DNA from: Saccharopolyspora kobensis
Lineage (GTDB): Bacteria; Actinomycetota; Actinomycetes; Mycobacteriales; Pseudonocardiaceae
Assembly: GCF_900108315.1 (NCBI RefSeq)
Contig: NZ_FNVB01000008.1
Span: 173,537-237,536 of the forward strand
Length of the DNA stretch: 64,000 nt
Direction: 5' to 3'
Below the pieces are notes generated by a model, which saw nothing but the letters and a program-made list of their open reading frames with translations, had not been told where the DNA came from and made no database searches. This document shows, piece after piece, positions 49,863 to 57,606 of the stretch. The position numbers were made by a program, and so were the translations under genes. Numbering within the stretch: position 1 is the stretch's first letter; every line of letters begins with the position of its first letter.

Positions 49863-50435
49863 ATGTTGGCAAAGGTGGCGCTGGGTGTCACCAGCATGAC
49901 GAGCGTGGCGGCCGGAACCTGCGCGTACCGGCTGTTCCGGCAGTCCCGAACCGACCAGTTGACCGGGCTCGGCAACCGGGCGGCCCTGGTGGCCGGGTTC
50001 AACCGCGCGATGAAGCGGGGCCGGGGCCTGGTCGGCGTGGCGGTCGGCGACATGAACGGCTTCAAGGCCTTCAACGACGTTCACGGGCACCGCTTCGGCG
50101 ACCAGGTCCTCATTGCTGTCGCCGCGAAGCTGCGGGACACCGCCCGCCGCGGTGAGGTTCCGGTCCGGCTGCACGGCGACGAGTTTGCGGTGCTCCTGCC
50201 CAGCATCAGCACCCCGGAGCAGGCCGAACACCGGGTGCGGGAGTTCCAAGCCGCGGTGTCCACGATCACCGAGCTCGACGGTCAGCCGGTCGAAGTGGCC
50301 ATGTCGCTGGGCGTGATGACCGCCCCGGCCGCCAAGGCCCAGCTCCCCGCGCTGCTGGCCTCGGCCGATGACCGCATGTACGCCGACAAGCACACCAGCC
50401 GCCAGCACACCGCCCGCGCGGTCGTGGCGGCCTGA
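49863..50435 (+). CDS. GGDEF-domain protein with HGDEF active-site variant
   Basis: The protein has 190 residues: a short hydrophobic N-terminus, then a GGDEF domain from RTDQLTGLGNRAALVAGFNR. The first metal ligand D63 is in VGDMNGFKAFNDVHGHRFGD, and the signature reads R-L-HGDEF (104-108) where the first Gly is His. Asp106 and Glu107, used for metal and catalysis, are present. It could make cyclic di-GMP, bind GTP or be inactive. ATG at 49863 follows AAGGAGG. It sits between tra and Spd-like genes, and GGDEF genes occur on other actinomycete elements. Confidence 0.85.
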   Translation: MLAKVALGVTSMTSVAAGTCAYRLFRQSRTDQLTGLGNRAALVAGFNRAMKRGRGLVGVAVGDMNGFKAFNDVHGHRFGDQVLIAVAAKLRDTARRGEVPVRLHGDEFAVLLPSISTPEQAEHRVREFQAAVSTITELDGQPVEVAMSLGVMTAPAAKAQLPALLASADDRMYADKHTSRQHTARAVVAA

Positions 50436-50447
50436 AAGGACGGTCAC

Positions 50448-50687
50448 ATGCACGGCAACAAGTTCCACTTCCACGCGTCGGTCACGAACGGGTTCGTCGA
50501 CCTGCACCCGACCGCCCGGGGCGTGGAGATCGAGCTGACCACGTTCAGCTCCAGCGGCGAGCAGACCATGACGGCGGTGATCAGCCGCGAGAAGTTCCAG
50601 CAGCTGATCTTCCAGGGCCCGGAGCTGCTCGACGGAGTTGACCTGATCCGCGACGAGGCCATGCGCAAGCGCGGATATCCGATCTAG
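50448..50687 (+). CDS. Hypothetical protein (79 aa)
   Basis: The protein has 79 residues, a predicted beta-sheet with helix end: HGNKFHFHASVTNGFVDLHP, TARGVEIELTTFSSSGEQTM and VISREKFQQLIFQGPELLDG. No membrane segment. ATG at 50448 lies 10 nt after the GGDEF stop behind AAAGGACGG. No known family. Confidence 0.7.
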   Translation: MHGNKFHFHASVTNGFVDLHPTARGVEIELTTFSSSGEQTMTAVISREKFQQLIFQGPELLDGVDLIRDEAMRKRGYPI

Positions 50688-50703
50688 AGAAGGGAAAACA
50701 GCA

Positions 50704-50892
50704 GTGCAGCACATTCATTTCGAGGTCACCGGAAGAACGATCCTCACGGTCCTGCTCCTCCTGGCGCTCGTCGTCGGCGGCCTGGCCCTGGTGTGGGTGC
50801 TGATCAACCCCGGCTGGGCCATCGGGATCGGCCTCGTCCTGATCCTGGCCATCCGGGGCCTGTTCGCCCTGTTCAAGCCCCACAGCGAGTAG
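50704..50892 (+). CDS. Small two-helix membrane protein, Spd-like
   Basis: The protein has 62 residues with two hydrophobic helices: ILTVLLLLALVVGGLALVWV and WAIGIGLVLILAIRGLFALF. GTG at 50704 follows AGAAGGGAAAACA. Small membrane proteins after tra in these elements (Spd) help spread DNA through the mycelium; the assignment is by position. It ends 13 nt before the next membrane protein gene. Confidence 0.65.
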   Translation: MQHIHFEVTGRTILTVLLLLALVVGGLALVWVLINPGWAIGIGLVLILAIRGLFALFKPHSE

Positions 50893-50905
50893 GAAGGAGC
50901 CGACG

Positions 50906-51841
50906 GTGGGCCTGCGTCGCAAGCGCAAGCAGAACACCCCGGAGGCGGTCGGGAAGACCAGGCGGGTTCGCAAGCTCGGTGACCGGATCTCCGAGGCTCG
51001 GGAGCTGCGGGGGCTGGTTCGGGATCCGGATTTGCGGGCGGTGGAGCTGGAGCGGCAGGGACGGCGGACCCTGATCGGGCTGTGGTTCTTCCTCTCGCTC
51101 GGGCTGGTGTTCACCACGGCCGGTGTGCAGAAGTTCCTGGCCGGGGACGCCACTAAGACCGATCCGTTGTGGTGGGCGGCGTGGACCGTGGAACCGATGT
51201 TCGCCGGGCTGCTGATCGTGATCCTGAACTTCGAGGCCGTGATCCTCTCCTACGGCCGGTCCCCGAACCACGAGTGGTGGTCGCGGCTCAAGCGGGTGCT
51301 GCTGGCCTCCACGCTGGCGATGAACGTCATCCCGCAGGTCACGCCGGTGCTGCGGAGCCGCTGGCAGGAGTTCAACCTCGGGTCGGCGGCGGTGCACGCG
51401 ATCATCCCGGTCATCGTCTACGGCATCGCCGAGGTCATCCCGGTCATCCAGGCCCGGCAGCGCGAGGTCATGTTGCTGATCTACGCCACCGCCGACCAGG
51501 CCCCGGACGACCCCACCCCCGAGACCGTGCCCGACGTGGACGTGCCGGCCAATCCAGCCCCGGCACCGGAACTGGTCGCCGAACCGGTGGCGCCTGCTCC
51601 GGTGGAGCCTTCGCTACCTGCGCGTCCAGTCCTGGCCACCGGGGTCGAGATCCCGGCTCGGGCGCTGAAGCTGCTGCCAGAGTCCCTGGCAGGCAAGGTG
51701 CGCGACGCCTACACCCAAGCCACCAACGAAAGCCGGGAGCTCACCGCCGCCGACGTCCGCGCGGCCGCCAAGGTCCCAGACCAGATGGCCGAGAGAATCG
51801 CGGCGGAGATCCGCGCCCACAACGGACACAGCTTCGCCTGA
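50906..51841 (+). CDS. Spd-like membrane protein with C-terminal DNA-binding-like domain
   Basis: The protein has 311 residues. A basic N-terminus and four helices (LIGLWFFLSLGLVFTTAGVQ, WTVEPMFAGLLIVILNFEAV, RVLLASTLAMNVIPQVTPVL, AIIPVIVYGIAEVIPVI) form a SpdB/DUF2637-like membrane domain to about 190. A Pro-rich linker leads to a helical C-terminal part, ALKLLPESLAGKVRDAYTQA, that resembles a winged-helix tail. Such proteins are needed for intramycelial spread of conjugative elements. GTG at 50906 follows AGGAAGGAG. Confidence 0.75.
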   Translation: MGLRRKRKQNTPEAVGKTRRVRKLGDRISEARELRGLVRDPDLRAVELERQGRRTLIGLWFFLSLGLVFTTAGVQKFLAGDATKTDPLWWAAWTVEPMFAGLLIVILNFEAVILSYGRSPNHEWWSRLKRVLLASTLAMNVIPQVTPVLRSRWQEFNLGSAAVHAIIPVIVYGIAEVIPVIQARQREVMLLIYATADQAPDDPTPETVPDVDVPANPAPAPELVAEPVAPAPVEPSLPARPVLATGVEIPARALKLLPESLAGKVRDAYTQATNESRELTAADVRAAAKVPDQMAERIAAEIRAHNGHSFA

Positions 51842-51887
51842 AAACCCCTACCCCACAACTGAACGCCTGTGGGAAGCAGAAAGGAAA

Positions 51888-52412
51888 ATGACCATGGAGA
51901 TTGAGCAGATCGAGGCCGCTCTTCGCGCGCTGGGTCGCTACACCGGAGACGGCGGCGTGGGAGAGCACGTGCTGGAGGCCGAGCGGCTCGGTGTTGACCC
52001 CGACGGCTACCAGTACCTGCTGACCAATGTGCTGCTCGGGGCGGCGCAGCGGGAGGCGATTGACTCTGACCCCAGCCGGATGACCCGGGAACTGATCATT
52101 GGGTCCTACCAGCAGCAGTTGGTCGGCGCTGGCGTGCTCGACGACGATCAGGGCATCCGGGAGTTGCTGATCTGGCAGGCGCTCCGGCTGTGGGGTCTGC
52201 TGCGGGTCCTGGCGAACCGACCGGAAGGCAAGTTTGACCACCCGTCGCTGTACGCCGCAGAGTGCGCGATAAACGCGGCGCGGCTGCTGCTCACCGACGC
52301 CACCATGAAGCTCCACCCCGACATCCAGGATTGCATCAGCTCCCCGGAGTGGGCCGAGGTTGCGGGCTCGCTGACCGAAGCTCAGAAGATCGTTCAGGAC
52401 CTTCGGCAATAA
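51888..52412 (+). CDS. Hypothetical helical protein (174 aa)
   Basis: The protein has 174 residues, all-helical: EIEQIEAALRALGRYTGDGG, YLLTNVLLGAAQREAIDSDP, RELIIGSYQQQLVGAGVLDD and EWAEVAGSLTEAQKIVQDLR. No known family. ATG at 51888 (or 51894) behind AGAAAGGAAA. It lies between the Spd-like gene and rep, in an operon-like series on the plus strand. Confidence 0.72.
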   Translation: MTMEIEQIEAALRALGRYTGDGGVGEHVLEAERLGVDPDGYQYLLTNVLLGAAQREAIDSDPSRMTRELIIGSYQQQLVGAGVLDDDQGIRELLIWQALRLWGLLRVLANRPEGKFDHPSLYAAECAINAARLLLTDATMKLHPDIQDCISSPEWAEVAGSLTEAQKIVQDLRQ

Positions 52413-52537
52413 GAACCTGTTCCCGATGTGACCACAACTGAATACGACACAGCACAACCCATGCTCGGCGGGCAGCACCGTCGGGGATGGACCTGGTGGT
52501 GATGCCCGCCGGGCTCTGTCCCTGGAGGTCACCGCCC

Positions 52538-54019
52538 ATGGTGTTGCCCACGATGCCGGACGTCGACCGCCTCAAGCGGCGTATCCAAGCCCCTGACTAC
52601 CGCGACTGGCGCGCGAAGGTTGAAGACGTTTACGGCTGCCTGCACCCGGTCCGCCTGTCGGGCCTGTGGCAGATCACTGACAAGACCACCGGCCAGGTTC
52701 TCACCCGCCCGGACGGTCGCCCGGCGCAGACCAGCGGGCACATCCTGTCCCCCTGCGGCAACCGCCGTGAGAGCGTCTGCCCGGCCTGCTCCGACCGCTA
52801 CGCCGCTGATGCCTTCCAGCTCATGCGCGCGGGCCTGTCCGGCGGTTCCAAGGGCGTCTCCCTGGAGGTGGCCGACAAGCCGCGGCTGTTCGTCACCCTC
52901 ACCGCCCCGTCGTTCGGGCCGGTGCACAACCGCCGCACCACCGCCTCCGGGAAGCTCGCGCCGTGCCGCTGCGGCACCTACCACCACGAACATGATCCGG
53001 GGATCGGCCAGCCGACCGACCCGGAGGCCTACGACTACCGCGGGCACGTGCTGTGGCAGGCGCACTCCGGGAAGCTGTGGAACCGCTTCACACAGAAGCT
53101 CCGGCGGCACCTCGCCCGCGCGGCCGGGTACACGATCCGCGAGTTCGGCGACCACGCCCGGCTCTCGTATGCCAAGGTCGCGGAGTTCCAGCGGCGCGGG
53201 ATCATCCACTTCCACGCCGTGATCCGCCTCGATGGCCCTGACGGGGCTTCCGATAGCACCCCGCCGTGGGCCACGGCCGAGCTCCTGGCTGCCGCAGTCC
53301 AGGCCGCGCACGCTGACACCACCGTCACCACTCCGGCCTTCGGGGACGGCCAGGTGCTCGAACTCGCCTGGGGCGAACAGGTCGACATCCGCCCGATCCG
53401 CCCCGCGCAGGCTCACCGGTTCGAAGACGCCTCCGGCACGATCAGCGATGACCGGATCGCCTCCTACGTGGCGAAGTACGCCACCAAGGGCACCGGCAAG
53501 TCCGAAGCCGCAGACCGCCCGATCCGCTCCCGCGACCAGATCGAGCTGCTGCGCACCACCGAGCACCACAAGCGCATCATGCGCACCGCGTGGGACCTCG
53601 GCGCACCGGTGGCCTGCCCGGACTGCCACCCGCACGGCGAGCACCAAGCCGGCGCCTGCCCCTGCGCGGAGATCGACCACTGCGCCACCTGCAACAACGG
53701 CGGCCAGATCCCCGGACCGCTCGCCGAGCTCAACCTGCGGCGCTGGTGCCACATGCTCGCATTCCGCGGCCACTTCCTGTCCAAGTCCCGCGCCTACTCG
53801 ACCACGTTCAAGCAGCTCCGCGAGGACCGCCAGACCTGGCGCTTTGAGCAGAACCTCGCCGAGCTCGGCGTCACCGCCGACACCGTCGCCGTGGTCAACC
53901 ACTGGGACATGACCAGCGTCGGCCACCGCAGCGACGAAGAGCGCGAACTCGCTGCCGCCATCGCCGAGCGCACCCGCCAAGCACGCAAACACCGCTACGC
54001 CACCGAAAGGAAGGACTGA
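52538..54019 (+). CDS. Rolling-circle replication initiator (RepSA-like, HUH)
   Basis: The protein has 493 residues. A Cys-rich segment early (CGNRRESVCPACSDRYAADA) looks zinc-binding. The HUH metal motif is H224-F-H226 in GIIHFHAVIRLDG, and the nicking Tyr region is IASYVAKYATKG (Y310, with Y314 one turn on), as in actinomycete Rep proteins of the pSAM2 class. A second Cys cluster follows (CPDCHPHGEHQ and CPCAEIDHCATC). It nicks the double-strand origin after excision. ATG at 52538 follows CTGGAGG; the frame upstream is not coding-like. Stop to xis is 2 nt. Confidence 0.92.
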   Translation: MVLPTMPDVDRLKRRIQAPDYRDWRAKVEDVYGCLHPVRLSGLWQITDKTTGQVLTRPDGRPAQTSGHILSPCGNRRESVCPACSDRYAADAFQLMRAGLSGGSKGVSLEVADKPRLFVTLTAPSFGPVHNRRTTASGKLAPCRCGTYHHEHDPGIGQPTDPEAYDYRGHVLWQAHSGKLWNRFTQKLRRHLARAAGYTIREFGDHARLSYAKVAEFQRRGIIHFHAVIRLDGPDGASDSTPPWATAELLAAAVQAAHADTTVTTPAFGDGQVLELAWGEQVDIRPIRPAQAHRFEDASGTISDDRIASYVAKYATKGTGKSEAADRPIRSRDQIELLRTTEHHKRIMRTAWDLGAPVACPDCHPHGEHQAGACPCAEIDHCATCNNGGQIPGPLAELNLRRWCHMLAFRGHFLSKSRAYSTTFKQLREDRQTWRFEQNLAELGVTADTVAVVNHWDMTSVGHRSDEERELAAAIAERTRQARKHRYATERKD

Positions 54020-54021
54020 CC

Positions 54022-54201
54022 ATGATCCGTAACTTGTGGGGTGTCCAAGAGGTCTCGGCCTATCTCGGCGTCCCCGTCGGCACGCTCTACCAGTGGCGGA
54101 GCTCGGGGTTCGGGCCGCCTGGTCGTCGTGTCGGCAAGTACGTGCGGTACAAGCCCGATGAGGTTGAGGCCTGGTTCGAGTCGCAGGAGGTGGGGGTCTG
54201 A
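54022..54201 (+). CDS. xis: Excisionase (Xis), helix-turn-helix
   Basis: The protein has 59 residues: LWGVQEVSAYLGVPVGTLYQ then WRSSGFGPPGRRVGKYVRYK and PDEVEAWFESQ, the winged-helix excisionase of actinomycete elements. ATG at 54022 follows GGAAGGACTGACC, 2 nt after rep. Its TGA overlaps the int ATG by one base. Together with Int it recombines attL and attR to release the element. Confidence 0.92.
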   Translation: MIRNLWGVQEVSAYLGVPVGTLYQWRSSGFGPPGRRVGKYVRYKPDEVEAWFESQEVGV

Positions 54202-55361
54202 TGCCTCGTCCGCCGCTTCCGATCGGCACCTACGGCAAGATCCGCTTCTATGAGACGGGCTCGGGCTGGCGGGCTGTCACGAAGTTCAGGGACTTCGACG
54301 GTGTCACCCGGCCAGTCGAGCGATCCGGACGCACGAAGGCCGCGGCCGAGCGCATCTTGAAGAAGGCGCTCGCGGAACGCAACAAGGCTCGGGCTGGGGC
54401 CTCGATCAAGCCCGCGACGAAGTTCCGCGAAGTGGCGGCGTTCTGGCTCGCAGAGGTCAGGAAGAAGGTCGAAGCGGGCACTCGGTCGCCGAGCACTCTG
54501 GAGCAGTACGAGAGCAACCTGAACCTTCATGTTCTGCCTGCTCTTGGTGAGTTGCGCGTGGGCCAGGAGGTGAGCGTTCCTGCTGCCGAGGCCTTTCTCC
54601 AGGCGCTCCGATCGAACAAGGGCCTTGCAGTGACGAAGACGGCCCGCTCGGTGGCATCCGGTGTGATGGGCTACGCGGTCACGCACGGCGCGTTGGAGTT
54701 CAACCCGTTCCGCCAGACGTCCCGGTTGGAGAAGCGGCGGCGGAGGAAGCGGGTCCGTGCGCTCACGTTGGATGAACGGGTCCAGTGGCTTGATCAGCTG
54801 GAGGCCGATGCGAAGGCGGTCCGCTGGGACCTGCCGGACCTCTCCCGGTTCATGCTGGCGACCGGAGTTCGGATCGGTGAGGCGCTGGCGGTGGACTGGT
54901 CCGAAGTTGACCTTGACGACGGGCTTGTGGCGGTCGACTACACGGTTGTGAGGGTCAAGGGCAAGGGCTTGATCCGGAAGTCGACCAAGACGGAGTACGG
55001 CGAGCGCACCCTTCCCCTGTGCTCCTGGGCACTAGAGATGCTTCGCCGTCGCTACGAGGAAGCGGGCTGCCCTGCTACCGGCCCGGTGTTCCCCGACAGC
55101 CTCGGCGGCCTGCGGGACCCGTCGAACACGCGCCGGGTCCTTCGCGAGACTCGCGGTAGCGAGGGCTTCGCCTGGGTCACCTCGCACGTGTTCCGCAAGA
55201 CGTCCGCGACCATCCTCGATGAGGCGGGGCTGACTGCCCGCGTGATCGCTGACCAGCTCGGGCACTCCCGGCCATCGATGACACAGGATGTGTACATGGG
55301 GCGGAAGGCGGTGAGTCGCCAGACGGCAGCGGCCTTGGAGACGGCGCTGACGGAAGCCTGA
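54201..55361 (+). CDS. int: Tyrosine recombinase integrase
   Basis: The protein has 386 residues. The N-terminal arm-binding and core-binding domains (to about 180) precede the catalytic domain with R224 (GVRIGEAL), K in VVRVKGKG, H329 and R332 (HVFRKT), H355 (LGHS) and the nucleophile Y365 (TQDVYMG). All five catalytic residues are present, so the enzyme should work. ATG at 54201 overlaps xis. It ends 31 nt from attR, next to the reconstructed tRNA-Lys gene. Confidence 0.95.
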   Translation: MPRPPLPIGTYGKIRFYETGSGWRAVTKFRDFDGVTRPVERSGRTKAAAERILKKALAERNKARAGASIKPATKFREVAAFWLAEVRKKVEAGTRSPSTLEQYESNLNLHVLPALGELRVGQEVSVPAAEAFLQALRSNKGLAVTKTARSVASGVMGYAVTHGALEFNPFRQTSRLEKRRRRKRVRALTLDERVQWLDQLEADAKAVRWDLPDLSRFMLATGVRIGEALAVDWSEVDLDDGLVAVDYTVVRVKGKGLIRKSTKTEYGERTLPLCSWALEMLRRRYEEAGCPATGPVFPDSLGGLRDPSNTRRVLRETRGSEGFAWVTSHVFRKTSATILDEAGLTARVIADQLGHSRPSMTQDVYMGRKAVSRQTAAALETALTEA

Positions 55362-55391
55362 GCGTTTTGTGTGGGAAAGGTATGGAGCGGT

Positions 55392-55471
55392 CCCCACCAA
55401 CGCGAAACCCCAGGTCTGTGACCTGGGGTTTTGGTGGGTCGCCAGGGGATCGAACCCTGAACCCGCGGATT
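55392..55471 (-). repeat. Right attachment site attR (copy C)
   Basis: 80 bp identical to 42948-43027. It covers the tRNA-Lys 3' half from the anticodon loop outward plus a 12-bp hairpin AAACCCCAGGTC/GACCTGGGGTTT that terminates the tRNA transcript. Confidence 0.95.
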
Positions 55472-55507
55472 AAAAGTCCGCTGCTCTGCCAGTTGAGCTA
55501 ACGACCC
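55435..55507 (-). tRNA. tRNA-Lys (anticodon UUU)
   Basis: The minus strand folds as a full cloverleaf: acceptor GGGTCGT/GCGACCC, D arm GCTC/GAGC, anticodon stem GCGGA/TCCGC with loop CTTTTAA (anticodon TTT) and T arm CAGGG-TTCGATC-CCCTG. The discriminator A is at 55435 and CCA is encoded next (55434-55432). Insertion restored the 3' half, so it should be functional. Confidence 0.97.
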
Positions 55508-55737
55508 GCGTGCCCCAGGTTACAAGGTCCGGACGATCTTGTGCGGTACCGGTGGGCGGTTCATGGCCGGATCAAGGTCACATCGCGGACGCCGGAGCCG
55601 GTGGGGCGCCGCTGCTGATTCGCGTTTCCACAGGTCGCGGACGAGTTCTGGGGAAGACGCAACCCCGTGTGGCAGCAGACGTCTTCTGAGCAAAGGGTGT
55701 GGGACGCACCCACCGTCCAAAAAGAGGGGACAGAATC

Positions 55738-56349
55738 ATGCTGAACCGGACTCGCGTGCTGGGGACCGTCGCTGCTCTCGCCGGCGGGATCGCCATGCTC
55801 ACCGGGTGCTCCCAGGGCGCGACGAACTCGCCGGTTCCGGCCAGCAACGCCGCTGTCGTCGGCCAGCCCGAGCAGGGTGAGCGGCAGCAGGCGGACGGCA
55901 CGCAGCCGGACATCTCGACGGAAGGGCCCTGCGCCGTCGAGGACGTCGCCGTGACCCTCACCCCGCAGCCGGACCGGCCCGGGATCTTCCTGATGACCGC
56001 GGTGAACAACTCGCCGGAGGCCTGCTACGTCGACGGCTGGGGCGGCGTGGTTCCGCTGGACATGACGGGCTCGGCGTTCGAGGTGCCGACCGAGCACGTC
56101 AAGATCCCGGGTGAACCGACCAACATGCGCCTCGAACAGGGCGAGACCGCTTTCGCCGGTGTGAAGATGGAGCTCGGCGACAAGAACGACCCGAACGTGC
56201 GCGTCGCCAACGGCTTCAACGCCTTCATGCCGAACGTCGAGGGCACCACGAACGCGAAGGTCGCCGGGGCCGACTACTACGAGTACCCGGTCGTATCGAT
56301 CCAGATCGGCTCGTACCAGCCCTCGGCCCAGGGCGTCACCGTCTTCTGA
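55738..56349 (+). CDS. DUF4232 lipoprotein
   Basis: The protein has 203 residues. A lipoprotein signal peptide (LGTVAALAGGIAMLTGCSQG, lipobox LTGC) leads into a Pro/Gln-rich linker and a DUF4232 beta-sandwich: CAVEDVAVTLTPQPDRPGIF, SPEACYVDGWGGVVPL, AFAGVKMELGDKNDP. It is anchored outside the membrane; the function is unknown. ATG at 55738 follows AAGAGGGGACAG. It is the first chromosomal gene right of the tRNA and ends at a clear terminator. Confidence 0.9.
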   Translation: MLNRTRVLGTVAALAGGIAMLTGCSQGATNSPVPASNAAVVGQPEQGERQQADGTQPDISTEGPCAVEDVAVTLTPQPDRPGIFLMTAVNNSPEACYVDGWGGVVPLDMTGSAFEVPTEHVKIPGEPTNMRLEQGETAFAGVKMELGDKNDPNVRVANGFNAFMPNVEGTTNAKVAGADYYEYPVVSIQIGSYQPSAQGVTVF

Positions 56350-56360
56350 TCCGGACAGCC

Positions 56361-56398
56361 GAAGAGCCCCTCTCCACTTCCCCGGAGAGGGGCTCTTC
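56361..56398. terminator. Bidirectional terminator hairpin
   Basis: GAAGAGCCCCTCTCC (56361-56375) pairs with GGAGAGGGGCTCTTC (56384-56398), perfect 15 bp, between convergent genes. Confidence 0.9.
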
Positions 56399-56404
56399 GC
56401 GTGG

Positions 56405-57463
56405 TCAGGCCGCGGTGCAGGTGACGCGGATCTGGGTGGCCGCGACGTGGGCGCCGTCGCCGTCCGCGCCGCCATCCCAGTCCTCGCCGCGGTTGTGCAG
56501 CTTCACCGAGATCTTGCCCTGGTCGATGCGGTGCGCGCCGAGGTCGACCCACTTGCCGCGGTTGGCGGTCTGGTCGATGTCCTCGACACCGATCACGTTC
56601 GTGGCGGCCTGGTCGAAGCCGTTGAAGATCGAGTAGTGGGCGGCGGTGGCGCCGACGTAGCGGCGGTCGCTCTCGTTCGGGATGTACACCGACATCGCGC
56701 AGCTGGCCGCCGTCATCTCGGCGGAGACGTCGAAGGTCCACCGGGAGAACACCCGGGAATCCGAGGTCTTGGCCTTGCCCGACATCGGCATCGAGTCGAA
56801 CGTGCCCTTGCAGCCCGCCTCGGTGCTGCCGCCGCTGCGGGTGTACCAGCCCTCGTCGCCCTGCTCGTAGTAGCCGACGGCCTGGTACTGCTGCTTCGCG
56901 CTGTTCGCGCAGCCCGGCCCGCCGAGCAGCGAAACCTCGCGGGCGGGTGCCTCGGCGGGCGGCGGGGCGGGGTCGAGCACCGGCGCTTCGGGCTGGGTCT
57001 CGACCGGCTGCTGCTCCGGGGTTTCGCCCGGGACCTCCACCGGCTCGCCCGCGGGAAGGGCCGGTTCCGGTGCCACGAGCGCCCCCTGCTCCTGCGAGGC
57101 GTTCATCCCGATCGCGACGCGCTCGGTCTCGCGCTGGCCGGTCATCAGCAGCGCGACGACGAACGGCACCGACACCAGGACCACGGCCGCGCCCGCCAGG
57201 GCGATCAGCGAGAACTTCGACGGCAGGCCGACGCGCTTGGCGGGCCGGGGATCGGCGGGCGGGGCGGGTTGCGGCTGGGCGGTGCCGGACAGGGATGCCA
57301 GCGGCACTTGTTCGTAGGACGGCTCGGCGGGCTTCTCCGGTTCGGCCGGTCGCACCGGGGTGCCTTCCGCCGGGGCGTAGATCCGCAGTTCCGGCGGCAG
57401 CGAATCCAGGGATTCGTCCTGCGGGCCGTCATTCCGGTCAGTTTCCGACGTCACTCGTATCAC
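56405..57463 (-). CDS. Membrane-anchored protein with C-terminal beta domain (paralogue 1)
   Basis: The protein has about 352 residues. A Pro/Glu-rich cytoplasmic start is followed by one helix (LIALAGAAVVLVSVPFVVAL, about 85-105), a Pro/Glu-rich linker and a domain of about 165 residues with GPGC, YYEQGDEGWYTRSGG, GTFDSMPMSG, CAMSVYIPNE, GKWVDLGAHRIDQGKISVKL and a last Cys. This domain resembles Golvesin-like beta-sandwich modules. It is a paralogue of 60428-61582. GTG starts at 57463 or 57454. It is divergent from the sensor kinase; the region between contains TATACT and its reverse TATAAG. Confidence 0.75.
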   Translation of the reverse strand: MIRVTSETDRNDGPQDESLDSLPPELRIYAPAEGTPVRPAEPEKPAEPSYEQVPLASLSGTAQPQPAPPADPRPAKRVGLPSKFSLIALAGAAVVLVSVPFVVALLMTGQRETERVAIGMNASQEQGALVAPEPALPAGEPVEVPGETPEQQPVETQPEAPVLDPAPPPAEAPAREVSLLGGPGCANSAKQQYQAVGYYEQGDEGWYTRSGGSTEAGCKGTFDSMPMSGKAKTSDSRVFSRWTFDVSAEMTAASCAMSVYIPNESDRRYVGATAAHYSIFNGFDQAATNVIGVEDIDQTANRGKWVDLGAHRIDQGKISVKLHNRGEDWDGGADGDGAHVAATQIRVTCTAA

Positions 57464-57606
57464 TAACTCCAGAAGTCCGGCCCCGGTGCTGATCCCGAAC
57501 AGAGCACCACTTTCGGTTCAGTACCTTATACTTTGCGCCGTTCTGGGGGAAACCTGCGCGGGGGCAACCTTCATCGAACGTGAACAATCCGTTGCCTCGA
57601 AAAGAA

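Larger units (their letters stand above)
42948..55471 (+). mobile_element. Actinomycete integrative and conjugative element in tRNA-Lys (about 12.4 kb)
   Basis: Two identical 80-bp att copies bound a module with the expected set for pSAM2-like elements: GntR/UTRA repressor, Pra-like protein, FtsK-like double-strand DNA translocase, Spd-like membrane protein, HUH rolling-circle initiator, excisionase and integrase beside attR. The gene order rep-xis-int next to the tRNA is that of pSAM2 and pSE211. Extra genes are a glycosyltransferase, a GGDEF protein and small unknowns. All core genes look intact. Confidence 0.92.

Noticed and set aside
48198..50714. 838-codon open frame on the minus strand across the element core
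   Set aside because: It is an antisense shadow of the FtsK-like and GGDEF genes, His/Arg/Gln-rich without domains; high GC makes such frames common.
52529..54229. 566-codon minus-strand frame
   Set aside because: Shadow of rep and xis; no family features, while the plus strand has clear HUH and zinc motifs.
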